Shown: piece after piece, positions 1 to 11,200 of the stretch
How positions within the stretch are numbered: position 1 is the first letter of the stretch
Layout of the letters: the number at the start of each line of letters is the position of its first letter
NCBI GenBank assembly: GCA_003313425.1
Contig: NHZP01000003.1
Span: forward strand, 1,240,001-1,304,000
Length of the DNA: 64,000 bases
Source of the DNA: Pseudopyrenochaeta lycopersici
Lineage: Eukaryota > Ascomycota > Dothideomycetes > Pleosporales > Pseudopyrenochaetaceae
Direction: 5' to 3'
Made by a program: the position numbers and the translations under genes
The notes under the pieces: model-generated
Told to the model about the DNA's origin: nothing
What the model saw: the letters and a program-made list of their open reading frames with translations, nothing else
The model's database searches: none

Positions 1-1
1 C

Positions 2-1899
2 ATCAAGGCATGCTACTACATCCGCAATATGAAGCTTAAGAGGCCATCGGGGGCAAACGAATATGACACACTCGCTGATATTGATGGCGAAGCCGGTGTA
101 AGTATCCCTTCTTACGCCTTGTGCATCGCGGTCGTATTCTAACCAATATGTAGTCACCACGTGGGACACCACAATCGCTCACACCGCCAGGGCGTGACGC
201 ATCTGCTGGGGCCGAGATTGATGCAAGATCCATCAATCTGAAGAAGCGCAAAAGTTCTGCTCACATGTCAGTTTCCGATGGCGAGGAGAATTCCGCCTCG
301 CCCGCCAAGCGACAATACAGTACCATGCCTCTTAGCAGGAAAAGTAGCCCTAGGAGGTCCCTCAAGTCTCTATATCCTGCCGGTCCTGGCAGTACCGAAA
401 ATATTCCTCCACTTCCAAGCCATGCCCATCATCTCTCACCACCTCCAGGTTCTGCTCCAGAACCTAGTCGGATTCACCTTAGTCCTCTAGCCAGCAATGA
501 GCTCAACGGCATCTCGAGGCCTCCTGGAGCTACACAGTCTCCTGCTGCAGGCGGCTTCACAGCTGTTAACTCGGGTGGGTTTGTCGCGGTCAATACATCG
601 CCGTCTGGTCGTGACTCAAGAAGAGAATCTCCACGAGCCCCGTCCAGGGAGTCACAGCACCCGTCGCCAACTCAGACTCATCGTGATGCACCCAGCTACA
701 CTAGCCCTTATGAGCCGGCTTCGCGTAGCTCAACTACGACACACAATATTCCAGATCCTCGCTCTGTGCCACCGCTGAACATCGCACCTGCTGCTGCGCA
801 GGGCTTTCAAATCATCAAGTCGCCTGTTGCCGCTAGCGGACCAAATGGCGTGGGTAGTCGGGAGTCTCCAGCAGTCCAGCATGTTCACCATGCTCACATT
901 GCTCCGCAACCGCAAGTCCCGCAACAGGCCACCAGCCAGCCTCAGCACTTACCCCAACCACATGTGCAATCACAGGCTTCAACACTCACTCACATCTTAT
1001 CGCAGCCTCACATCCCTCCTCAACAGCAACCCCCACATCGACCTTCAAGTCGAGCTGGAACTCCTTCCGCTCATCACTACGGCCGTTCTCTTGCACCCCA
1101 CCCTACCAGCAGATCTAGTACTCCTCTTGCGCAGGCCGCATCTAATTCTCAAACTACTGCACCAAATGCGCAGAGCATGCCTCTACCAGCCGTGCAAAGC
1201 GCGCCAGCGTATGGCATGCAAATCGTCCCGACACAAAATGCTCCTGCTGCTGCACCAGCTGGTCACGTTCCACCCACTCATCATGCCCCAGGCCCTCAAC
1301 ATCCTGTCCACCATCAGCCAATCCTGAAAAGCCAATCAAGTGAACCTCCCCACATTACCCAAGCCCCTCAACCAGTCCACAGACAACCAGCAGTAACAAA
1401 CACAGACCTCCGCCTCCTCCAGTGCGAAGTAACAGCCGGCCTCTTCACATTCTTCTATCCCAGATCCACCGCCCCACCCGACGAACCCTTGTTGCTCCAA
1501 CGCCTGTCCACGCTCTGGTATCACGGCCAAGCCTTATTTGAACGCGATCTCGGCCCGCACTACGATCTCATCACCAAGATTCTGAATGCGTGGCTGCACG
1601 AACGCAATGCCATTATCGCGCTCCGGCACTCGCTAACCGCCCAGCCTGGCGTTAGTCCCAACGGGCTGGTGGATCGACTACTCGCCATGAACGATCTTCG
1701 GGTCATGAGACTCAAGTGGAAGAACATGAGCACGATTGATGGAATGAGCCCAGAGGATTTACTTTGCATGGCATTCAGAGTCATGACGAATACTGAGGGG
1801 AGTGAATATCTCTTCAAAGACGGCCTTGAGAGATTGAATGGCGGTGTGTTTGAGTTTCTGCGTCACGAGGATGCGAAGATTGTTATGCAGAGACGCTGA
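2..1899 (+). CDS. Gln/His/Pro-rich hypothetical protein, 3' part (5' end outside window)
   Basis: Exons 2..97 and 154..1899. The intron at 98-153 has a gtaagt donor, a tctaac branch site and a tag acceptor, and the frame runs open from the window edge through it, so the ATG at 265 is internal. The visible 614 or so residues begin with a basic, Ser/Pro-rich stretch (NLKKRKSS, RKSSPRRSLKS) that could be a nuclear signal. A long disordered region rich in Gln, His, Pro and Ser follows. The last 160 or so residues look folded, starting near LLQCEVTAGLFTFF and ending at the stop after KIVMQRR. I do not recognise this C-terminal domain. The composition suggests a nuclear or regulatory protein, but that is inference only. 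The true start and any N-terminal domain lie upstream of the window. Confidence 0.8.
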
Positions 1900-2627
1900 G
1901 GGAAGAGGAGGTTGCATGGATCTTGCAGGCATACCTGCGTCGCCTGGAACAGGCTTCCTAACTGTTCTCTCCTTTCCCGGCATGAACCGTTTGTTTTCAT
2001 ATGTTTTCGCGAACCAAAAAGCATGGGTGGTCGGTTAACCATAATTTCCCTTTTCTGAGCTTTGACTTGCTGCGTTAGCGACGGCGTTTTGGAATGCATT
2101 TTCTTGCATCTTTTCTCTTCCTTTTTCTGGCGAAGGTATTGAGTACTTTTGTTTTTGTTTTTCTTTTGTGATATTGACCGAGGGCGTTTGGCTGTTTCAT
2201 TGTTCTACTAGGTTGTCTTACTAAATTGCTACGTCAGTTGTAATGCAGTTGGGTCGGAGGTTTGCATAGATGTTACTGTGGCAATACCTGGCACTCTATG
2301 GGAAAGATTGTTTCAGAATTTAATACATTCACTCGAGTGCCGTATCAGATATAGTCTATTGTCGCATGACATGTTCTTACAAATAGTTGGAATACTACCT
2401 TTGGAATTTTTTGACATTAGCTGTCGGGCATTCTTCAACATGTTCTCTATGCCCTTCGATATCAGTAATGCAACGACGAGCTCTTGTTCTTGTCAGGATA
2501 TACATTGACAGTCGAGAATTACCCCTCCATGCTTGCCCATATCTACAGACTGAGCGCCAAAACGCCACCATGCTGGTATATATAATCCATAATCCTTCCC
2601 TTTGCAGGCGCTCGCCACTCTTGCCAC
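1900..2627. other. Intergenic region between convergent genes
   Basis: AT-rich, with T-rich tracts after the stop at 1899 that fit a 3' untranslated region. The few short ORFs lack splice logic or recognisable similarity. I see no RNA gene or repeat here. Confidence 0.6.
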
Positions 2628-3426
2628 TTAATTCTGTCCCTCTCCAACATTTCCAACGAGCCAGTCCATACCCTCCTGCACACCCCGCCCATCAACCGCA
2701 CTACATGCAACGATACTCCAATTCCGGTCTTTCAGTTCGCCCAGCTTCAGCGCCTCACTTATTTCTCCTGCGCCCTTTGCACCAGGCTGGTCCTGTTTGT
2801 TTGCGAACACGAGGAGCGCGGCGTCGCGGAGCTCTTCTTCGTTGAGCATGGCGCGGAGTTCTTCCGAAGCGGTGGTGAGGCGCTCAATATCGGTGGAGTC
2901 TATAACGAATATTACGGCAGCTGTATTGGCGTAATAACAGCGCCAGTAAGGGCGGATTGAAGTCTGGCCTCCTAGGTCCTAGGGGTTGGATGTCAGTGGT
3001 TGAGGCCGTGGTTAGGGGGACGTCGAGCGAGGAGAGCTAGGAGGATGGAGAGAGATGAAAACGTACCCAGACATTAAAATTAAGGTTCTTATATGTTACT
3101 GATTCGACGTTGAAGCCTATTGTTGGTATCGTTGTGACTACTTCGCCGATCTGAATAGTTGTTAGCATACATGCGTCTCGACCCTCCCTGTTCACGCCCA
3201 GTCCTTCCCAGGCTGTATCTGGAGCGCCTGGAGCCTCGTTTGTGACGAAGACATACTTTCAATCTGTACAATAATGTTGTCTTGCCCGCATTGTCCTACA
3301 TTTGTAATCAGCGGCTTGCTTCCAATCTCCTTTTCAAGGGGCAGCTCTCACAAGCCCCAGGATTAATATCCTGATCTCCTTCTTTGCCCAGATCAACTTT
3401 GTGAAGGTTGATAAATATCCACCCAT
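2628..3426 (-). CDS. ARL1: ADP-ribosylation factor-like GTPase Arl1
   Basis: Four exons on the minus strand: 3352..3426, 3257..3295, 3067..3150 and 2628..2978, giving 182 residues, the usual Arl1 length. The protein starts MGGYLSTF, and Gly2 is a typical N-myristoylation site. The P-loop GLDNAGKT is at residues 24-31, the switch I TIGFNV near 48-53, the switch II core DLGGQ at 67-71 followed by TSIRPYWR, and the guanine-specificity motif NKQD at 126-129. The TSIRPYWR stretch is characteristic of Arl1 rather than Arf1. Known Arl1 proteins act at the trans-Golgi, recruiting GRIP-domain tethers in vesicle traffic. All four exons join in frame with canonical splice sites. The short C-terminus [13 protein letters not shown] is slightly unlike the family's usual ending but is followed directly by a stop. 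Confidence 0.95.
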
Positions 3427-4808
3427 CTTGCCTCCTCTGTGTCTTCTATGCTTCTATCCAAGTCGATATGCGGAGTTCGCCGTCGGTCGTAGCACTCTCT
3501 GAGGCAGGTGTGAATTTGTGGGTTCGTAATATGCGGGATGGCTTCGCGGAAGTGTTTGAGAGGTAGAAGATGGTAATATAGAATGATAGCAGAGGCGCTG
3601 ACTGTGTCATGCGCGGTGTCGATGTCGCTGTCTGGCCAGAAAGTTAGTCTGTCACAGATGCAAACAGGTCAAACACTGAGGTCACCGGTGGAAGGTTTGG
3701 CCGGGCCGATTCAAGAACCAGAACCAAGACAAAGCCATTCAAATGTCCCAAACCTAAAATTTCCCCTCGTTTCAATGAGAGACATCACCATAGAAAATGG
3801 TCTATGTGGCTCCGAAGTCTCAGGCCTTTTCATGCTCGACTGCTTTGCGCTAGCGGCACGCAACAGTTTGAACAGTAGAGAAGAAAACAAGCAGGTTGAA
3901 AAGCACCGGCAAAGGCCTGCAGGCACATCACATTGTCTTTTGAAAGCTACTAGACTGGAAATGCATTTCACAAGGTTTGGTTGTTTGGTAGGTTCCAAAC
4001 ATCTCTCGTACGAATCCGGCAATCAACAAGTCCAAAATTATGGTAAATACAGGGTACCGTTAATGCGTCCCATGTTTATGGCGTATTTTCGGCAGATCTA
4101 GTAAATCATAGTTCAACACTTGAATTTACAATAAAAAACCCTTCCACCAGTTTTCGAACAAGTACTTGCACAGACGTGGAAACTATGCTTGACTGGCTTA
4201 TTAACCTGGTGCAGATACCAGATTTTCCCGAGCCGATACAAAAATCTTCGGAACATTTAGCTGTTACTAAACGATCTGAGAAACGCGAGACCAATTGGGG
4301 AATAACAAGATCACAATAATTGGACAAGCTATGCACCAAGAAGCTTTTCTTGTGGGGACACCCTGCAATGGTGTAGAGTTGTGTCAGCTCCTTCAATACA
4401 AATGTGATCTTATCTGCTAATGGCTGGCCTTTCAGAGCATGACAATCTATGACTTGTTTGAATAGGAATGCGGAAACGACATCAAATAATAGTGAATAAT
4501 TTTGTCTACTCCTTGAATTCTCTTTCATTTGACTGGTACACATCAAAGTCATGTCTTCAAAGCGTAACCACTCTTACCATCGCTATGGAACTGGGTCACT
4601 CGTTTTCATTTTTGGTACTATCTGCTGTAAAATTATCCAATATTATGTTGCTACCACACATTTCCAATAGCACAACTACTTAAATATGGCATAAGGATTT
4701 TACAATGTCTTTCCAATTCATCACGTCTCAAAACATCTGCAGTCCGTCACGAAGCGAAACATTCAACCTTAAAACTGCTCTAAGACTACTGCTCCACAAC
4801 AAATCATT
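3427..4808. other. Intergenic region upstream of ARL1
   Basis: About 1.4 kb of AT-rich sequence containing the ARL1 promoter. Two ORFs of 148-172 codons lie here (3583-4101 plus, 4106-4552 minus). Neither has a recognisable domain, and I do not support them as genes. Confidence 0.5.
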
Positions 4809-5297
4809 ATGTCTTGTCCACTCCTGGCTCAAATCCGAGCAGTACCGGTCGGCTGTCTTATGGCCGCAGCCATAAATCTCCTCGATCCCGCGCAATTTCA
4901 GGCATTCCGCAACACACACCGCTACGCCTCTAGAACAGCCATAATTTCTGCCCTTGCCGAGCTCATATACTACCAACTCGGTAGCAATCTGGCTACTGAA
5001 GGGGACTGGAACGAAATGACGCGCTTGCAACTGGAGAATGAACTCCGCTTGAGAGAGCTGCTGGAGGAGGGCGAAACGCTCACTGATTGGCGACTCAGGC
5101 TGCGATTGGCAGGTGCAGTCTTCAGGGAGAGACAAGAGACTGAGCAGAACCGATCCGGAAGACAGACACCACAAGAAGATGAGCTGGTCTCTGAGCATGA
5201 TTCGGACGAAGACACGGATTCAAGTAATCAGAATGATGGTGACCGAAATCGGAAGACCATATACACGAAAAACAATGGCCGAAAAATGGTATTTTAA
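4809..5297 (+). CDS. Hypothetical protein, 162 residues, acidic C-terminus
   Basis: Single uninterrupted frame starting MSCPLLAQIRAVPVG. The first half reads as amphipathic helix (SALAELIYYQLGSN, then LQLENELRLRELLEEG). The C-terminal third is strongly charged and acidic (DSDEDTDSSNQNDG) and ends in a basic stretch. That change in composition along one frame is what a real disordered tail looks like, and is the main support for coding. No family is recognised, there is no signal peptide or membrane segment, and no splice sites are needed. The overlapping minus-strand frames (4728-5198, 4970-5215) are probably shadows. It may be a lineage-specific gene or a chance ORF. Confidence 0.35.
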   Translation: MSCPLLAQIRAVPVGCLMAAAINLLDPAQFQAFRNTHRYASRTAIISALAELIYYQLGSNLATEGDWNEMTRLQLENELRLRELLEEGETLTDWRLRLRLAGAVFRERQETEQNRSGRQTPQEDELVSEHDSDEDTDSSNQNDGDRNRKTIYTKNNGRKMVF

Positions 5298-6135
5298 GGC
5301 CAAAAAGGCTGCATTATAAGGATTGAGGGCGTTTAGGCTGCATTTTTACGAATTGGTTGTCCGGCGGTTTGGAGTTGAAGGTATTCAGGCGTTGTCATAA
5401 CGGATCATTGGACACAGCATTCATTGTTTTGCGGGTAGCAGTTTGCATGCTCCTACTTCTATTCATGTCGTCAACGTACTCTTCAAGGTTTTCGTGCTTC
5501 TCATTTAAGCATTCATAGATTCTCTCGTTGCTTTTTTGCAGCTATCTCCTCCGCCGTGATTCGATATTGCTTCATGCTCAACAAACTCTGGGTTCGCTCT
5601 ATGGCGTGCTTTTCGCTTTCATTCCTCTCACAACGAAAATCTCGTGACTCTTCACTTCTATGATGGTGTTTTAAGGCACCAAAAGAAGAGAAAGTGGTCT
5701 GAACAGGTCGTCAATGATAACGATTGGCTTGAGGATGACATAAACTACAAGCCCAAGCGCAGATCCAGGGTTGGTGAGATGGCTGTATCAGGCCTAGTCG
5801 TGGGTATGAAGCGGATGATAGGGTTATCGCATGACCAAGTGCTGCTAGTGAACTTACAAGGCTGTTTGGCATGGGGGTTACAGGAGGCCATACTTTTTAT
5901 ACCATCTATTTATCATCCAATAGTGATGATGTTATCTCTGAGCGCCAGGCATCTCTCGATTCGTCACAATTAGTGATTCAAAAATCAGGCAAGGCAAACA
6001 CAACAGCCATGTAGTCGAAAATTGGAATTTCATAGTAGAAATTGCGTCAGTGGTAAGTACTACACAATATGAGACGTTCAATCGGAATTCCCGAACGTGA
6101 TCAGAAGAGCGAAGCAGAAAGAGATCTTTATTGTT
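5298..6135. other. Intergenic region, possible small ORF only
   Basis: About 0.8 kb. The ORF at 5644-5973 (109 codons) includes a Lys/Arg-rich segment but loses coding character in its second half, so I do not annotate it. The rest looks like the 3' flank of the FAD oxidase gene. Confidence 0.45.
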
Positions 6136-8193
6136 CTACGCATTGATCTTACATAGCCGTCCCTGCTGTGTTGGTAGTCCCCTTGTGCCCTCAACCATCC
6201 ACTCCTCGCTGCCCACGGCTGTAACCGCATAGAATACGCTCCACGGATCCCACTCCTTCTTGATACGCAATAGCCTGTCGTAATGGCGGCCGTAGAAGCT
6301 GTATCGGAAATTAGGTTCTTCGACGTCAGCCTCATTCATATACGCGCCACTACCAGGACTCGCGTCGCGCCACTTTTGCACGTATGAATCGAGGCGTGCA
6401 TGAGACGCCTTCAACTCCTCGTCTGTGCGCTCTGAGGTATACTGTGTATTATCAAAGCCTGTCATGTGCATGACGGCGTTGCGCATATGTTGCGAGACGG
6501 CGGAATTTGAGCCTGGATAGCCTGCTGTTTCGTAGGTGGGTGCGTAGTCGACGGAGTGATAGTTGTAGCCACCTTCTTCGACGAAAGAGCGGATCGATGC
6601 CATCATTGCAAGAAATGATGTAGATTGAGGATCTTCGAAGTTGGAACGTGGCATGAGGCGAGATCCAAAGCGTTGAATGGTTGTGGCCCCAAACGGTCCG
6701 CCAGGAAGGGTACCAAATTCGGCGTATGATTTCCAAAAGTTTGGCTCCGGATTGGGCAATGCAATTCCCACATCATTTAAGTCCTTGATTAATGGTGCAA
6801 GGAGCTCTTTCATCTCCGCTACAGTCACTCCCGGCTTAGTGATTTGGTTTCGGAGACTGAACATACGCTCGGGGTTGGTACGACTCGGAGCTTGTGTATT
6901 AATAACATTCGACATTATGCCTTTGGCGTCATTGATGCGGAGGTTGTGTGAGAAATAGACGTTCATGCCTCTCCAAAAAGTCTCGTTGGAGACTCTAACG
7001 GTTGCTGTGGAATTGTTGGTGATTGGACCAGTCTGGAAATTGAAGTTTGTCCTCGCAATCGTAGTTGGTGGGTAAGCCTTTACAATCGCGGATGTCACGA
7101 TGCCAAAATTACCTAAAATGAAAGCACATTAGAACAAGCGACTTTTGGAAGCGGCATTATCCTCACCTGGACCACCCCCTCTTAAGGCCCAAAACAAATC
7201 AGCATTCTCTTCCGGATCTGCGTGAAGAAATCTACCATCTGCTGTGACGACTTCGAGAGCAAGGACTTGATCTACCATGAGACCATATTTCGATGTCACA
7301 TATGAGAAGCCTCCACCTTGCATGTATCCTCCGTAAGCTCCAACTGTAGGTGACCCTGGAGCCAAGAGGGTGATATTGGCTTTACCCATGTTACTAAATA
7401 CCTCATGCTGCTCTAAAGCAGCACCGACTCTTGCGGCCTGACCTTTGTATTGTGCAATCTGTACGGTAGGGAGATACTCAAAAGCCTTTAATCGATGTAT
7501 CCAGACTTGTAGCGCGCCGCCACCAGTGTTTCGTCCTATGAAGTCATGTCCAGTGTTCCTGCACTTTGTTAGCTCAATTCATTTTGCTTAATAACTAAAC
7601 TCACTTGATGGTCAGCCGTATGTTATTGTTCCTTGCGAAGTTAACAGCGAGCTGAATATCCCTGACCGTGGAGACGTTGACGACGAACGCGGGAAATGCG
7701 ATGAGGTTACACTCAGATAGCAAAGGTGTTACATTGAAACTAGGGACGGGGCAAGGATTGTCAAGCTGCCACTGTCCGAAAGGTATTAATGGATCCTCCT
7801 TCCTATCGATTCCGGTCAGCGGCGGGTACAGAATGTCGAATTTAGGCAAGCTTACGCAAAGAGAGCATCCCTTTGTCTTCGTCTTACGTTTGCACATCTT
7901 GTTCCATCTTCGTACTTGCCCTTGTAGCAAGCTGCAGCGGGTGGAATCCCCCGAATCAACGCACCGCCGAGGCTCACGTTGAAGGCACTCCAACGTTCGG
8001 ATGATGGCCAACCATCGTAGCCAGGGTAGCTCTTGCAACGAGGCGCTTCTCCCACGGGCAGCTTTCCAAACGCAATATCTGAATTGTTACCAATATCAGA
8101 ATCTTCTAACTGAATGCTTTCGTAAGGAAAATTAAAGGCCAAGGCAAAATGTGCCGCCAAAAGCAGTGTACTGATAGAAGATGAAAACAACAT
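6136..8193 (-). CDS. Secreted FAD-linked oxidoreductase, berberine-bridge-enzyme type
   Basis: Exons 7856..8193, 7605..7802, 7167..7558 and 6136..7112 on the minus strand, giving 634 residues. I chose the ATG at 8193 because it opens directly on a signal peptide (MLFSSSISTLLLAAHFALA); an in-frame ATG 20 codons upstream would bury it. The FAD_binding_4 (PCMH) domain includes NTGHDFIGRNTGGG, where the His near residue 183 matches the FAD-attaching histidine of the family. It continues through GGYMQGGGFSYVTSKYGL and RGGGPGNFGIVTSAIV. The C-terminal BBE motif reads NFRYSFYGRHYDRLL, with WDPWSVFYA after it. Such enzymes oxidise small molecules, often in secondary metabolism; the substrate here is unknown. 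It is divergent from the methyltransferase at 9885, with a 1.7 kb shared upstream region. Confidence 0.92.
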
Positions 8194-9884
8194 TCTGGTG
8201 GTAGATATGGTTTCGGGACTTAACAAGATATGAAAGCTCCCACAGACACCCAATTACAGTTTGTGGACGGACATCGTGTCTTGTATACGCCCTACGCTCC
8301 CATCACCAGGGGAAATGCCCCACAGCATTGAGACTAATCATCATCAGGAGATTAAAGATAATAGCCAAAGTTACGCCTTATTTTGTGGTTCAGTGTTTCG
8401 ATATGATAGAATCCCGTATTCAGGGTTAGTTTTGGCATGCAGATATGATATTGAAATTCAAGTCCAAGAATAACTATCTGACAGGTACGAGGGATACAAT
8501 AGTATGCAGGTTTTTACCCGGATATTCCTACGGATTGGTTCCAGTTCTCACAATATGAGATAGTAAATCGAAGAGGTCTATGTGGGTGTCCCCAGGTGTA
8601 TAAAGCTGTTCCGGCATCGCGGAAAACGGTAAGCGGTCCCTTCGCAAGGCTGTAGCAAGTGGAGTTGATTGGCTGGCTAAAATATCATCTGCACCGGTTG
8701 AAACTCGATAAGGATGCGCTCTGATCATAGAGGGTATAACCGGGCTTACTCTGCATGAGGTAGACATGAACCTTGACCTATCTGCGGGCCCTATTGGCTC
8801 TCTTCATAAAGTGGTTCACAGGGAAGCGCATAAGGACATTTTGGTAAGAGCGAGAGGGACTGTAGGGCCAAGTTTGTGGCAATTAAATTGGGATGGTATG
8901 ATACTCAACATACTTGGATCCCGATAGAAACAAATTGTGCCTTGGGAACAGTATCAGGACCATGATGCTGACATGATGAAAAAGTCAGTGCAAATGAAGA
9001 CCAGTACTGCAAGGCAACTGCGCTACCACCCATTCCGGGTTAACTTCACCATCCTTCGTTCGACTCGGATGACTCCTCGTTTAGGACTCCGCTCGGAGGA
9101 TTTCCGTAGCTCCTCCCTATTGAGTTGAGAGCCAGTATCGCACAATTGTGTATACTTAATGGTAGGATCCCAACAGCATCAAATGATTAAATTCGAATCA
9201 GACCTTGAGATAACTCCTCGTGAGATCCACACTGTGACACAGTTTAGTAGGATATAGGGGCTTCGCGGCTCCAAATGCCCGAACGGAGGATGGCTTAACG
9301 GCCACTAAGTTTCTTATCTGTGATATAAGAACTTTAAGTTTTGCTTTTGGCGACTTTTGCCTCAGGCGATGTTAGGAACGATGGGGCTTTACCTAAGCTC
9401 GTGCTGCCTGCGGCTGCAGGGTGTCATGAGAGCAAAGTCTTTAGAAGGATATAGATCCAAGATGGAGTTAGCCTATGAAATAGATAGTCTTTGTGATGGT
9501 TCCCAAGTTGAATCAGTAATTGAAATCATTTTACTTTGTTCTGCCTATCGTTCTTCGAGAGCGATCGTGAAGTTGGTTGTGGAGTGATTCGGTTCTCACG
9601 GCATAATCGGACATAGCCGGCGATACCGCACCTTTCTACACTAATTTGGACAGTGCTTGACTTCAAACCGCACAATTCGGCATCATGTAAGACCGAAACC
9701 GGGCATTTGAACAAAAGACAATTGATTTCCGAGTTCACTGAAATAGGCTGCAAGTGTATAAAGCGCAAAGCAAATGCGTACAGTTGGCCATTCAGCAGTC
9801 TAGAGTGGAGTCCGCCTTGCTTACCTATTGCTAGGTCCTTAACCCCAATTTCGACTTACAACAAGACAGAGTGTAACTGCCATC
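8194..9884. other. Divergent upstream region between FAD oxidase and O-methyltransferase
   Basis: About 1.7 kb with no supported gene. It contains the perfect inverted repeat CTCCG-CT-CGGAG at 9087-9098 and two copies of CGGAGGAT, at 9094-9101 and 9284-9291. CGG-containing inverted or everted repeats are typical half-sites for Zn2Cys6 regulators. A promoter shared by both flanking genes is plausible but unproven. Confidence 0.5.
9087..9098. promoter_or_regulatory. CGG-type inverted repeat, candidate Zn2Cys6 site
   Basis: CTCCG, two bases, then CGGAG form a perfect inverted repeat in the space between the divergent FAD oxidase and methyltransferase genes. A second CGGAGGAT lies at 9284-9291. 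Fungal zinc-cluster regulators bind paired CGG triplets. The function is inferred only. Confidence 0.3.
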
Positions 9885-11087
9885 ATGGAAGCACCAATGA
9901 ACCAAATCCGCGAACTGTATGCGAAAGCTGATGCAAGGGAGAGGCAACTGATCCAGGAGCAACTTAGAGACCTGCAAAGAGATCTATACACGGATTGGGA
10001 GGTTTTCTTTGGAATAACGATGGGAGTAAGTTATCTTGCATGAATATTTCCTCTTCAGCACCCTTTGCTGATCCAGCAAAAGCCCCTCAACTCGGCTGTC
10101 ATCCAGATCGGTATCGATCTCTCCATCTTCACAATGTTATCATCCGCGTCCGCCCCTATCACCCATCAAGAGCTCGTACAGAAGACCAACGCAGCACCGA
10201 ACCTTTTACAACATCTGCTCCGTTCTATGGCATCATTTGGCTTCATCATCGAGACTGCAAAGAACACTTTCACTGCAAATCGCGTCACACGCGTACTCGC
10301 GGATCCCAATGTCGCTGGTGCATCACCTCACCTGTCAAAGATCCATATCCCAGTTACTCAAGTCCTGCCGAGTTATCTCAAAGAGCACAAGTACCAGGAC
10401 ATGACCAATCCCAAGGATTTACCGTTCCAGCAGGCCGTGAACACCGAATTAACGCCTTTTGAATGGGTAAAGAACGACCCTGAACAGATGAAAGCGGTTG
10501 GACACGTCATGGTCCTCGATGGAGTGCAAACTTGGGTATCGTCCTACCCTGTCGAGAAAGAAGTTGGCGACTTCAAAGCCGCTAACGACTCTGCGTTGCT
10601 AGTTGACATTGGCGGCGGTTTTGGCCAACACTCTGTGTTCTTCAAGAACAAGTTCCCCCACATTCCGGGCCGTATCATTGTCCAGGAGATTCCTTCTACA
10701 CTTGCGCATGCTCCCAAGATTGACGGTATCGAATTTGCCGCGCATGACTTTTTCACTCGTCAACCCATTTGCGGCGCAAAGTTTTATTATATGCGCCACA
10801 TCATGCATGACTGGACAGACGAAGACTGTATCCGCATTCTTTCGAATATTATTCCAGCCATGGGTCCTGAGTCACTTATCTTGATCGACGATGTTGTTCT
10901 CCCGGAAGCAAAGGTGCCATGGCAAGTCGCGATGATGGACCTTATGATGTCGGCATGTCTGGGTGGAATAGAGCGGAGCAAGGAGGAGTGGATAAAGTTG
11001 TTGGGTCGAGCTGGGTTGAAGGTGGTCGGAATGCACAGATATGATGACGTGAAGTTCCACAGTATTGTTGCGGCTGTACCTTTGTAG
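9885..11087 (+). CDS. SAM-dependent O-methyltransferase (plant COMT-like class)
   Basis: Two exons. The first, 9885..10025, encodes MEAPMNQIRELYAK and a Glu/Arg/Gln-rich helix. For the second I prefer a start at 10077, which gives a normal 51-base intron and 383 residues. An acceptor at 10058 is also in frame but implies a 33-base intron, unusually short for fungi. The N-terminal part is a winged-helix dimerisation domain (LNSAVIQIGIDLSIF). The SAM-binding motif LLVDIGGGFGQHS lies near residue 220, and the catalytic-base region RHIMHDWTDEDC has its His near 290, as in the family. Known relatives methylate hydroxyl groups of aromatic metabolites, often in secondary-metabolite loci. The gene is divergent from the FAD oxidase and convergent with the transporter at 11201, which supports, but does not prove, a joint role. 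Confidence 0.9.
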
Positions 11088-11200
11088 GCTATTCAAAGAA
11101 AGAAATGTGGAGGGAACCGTTGTGGTCTGGAAGGTGTGAGGTTGGTGGGAGATATACCACTACTCCACCCGGTCTGATATCGTCTGTAATTCCTTTAATC

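Noticed and set aside
3583..4101. 172-codon plus-strand ORF upstream of ARL1
   Set aside because: No domain, no coding-like composition, and it occupies the expected promoter; likely chance.
4106..4552. 148-codon minus-strand ORF
   Set aside because: No recognisable family and no supporting context; AT-rich region where such ORFs arise by chance.
5644..5973. 109-codon ORF with a basic segment
   Set aside because: Coding character is lost in the second half and no splice partner was found; possibly a relic but not supportable.
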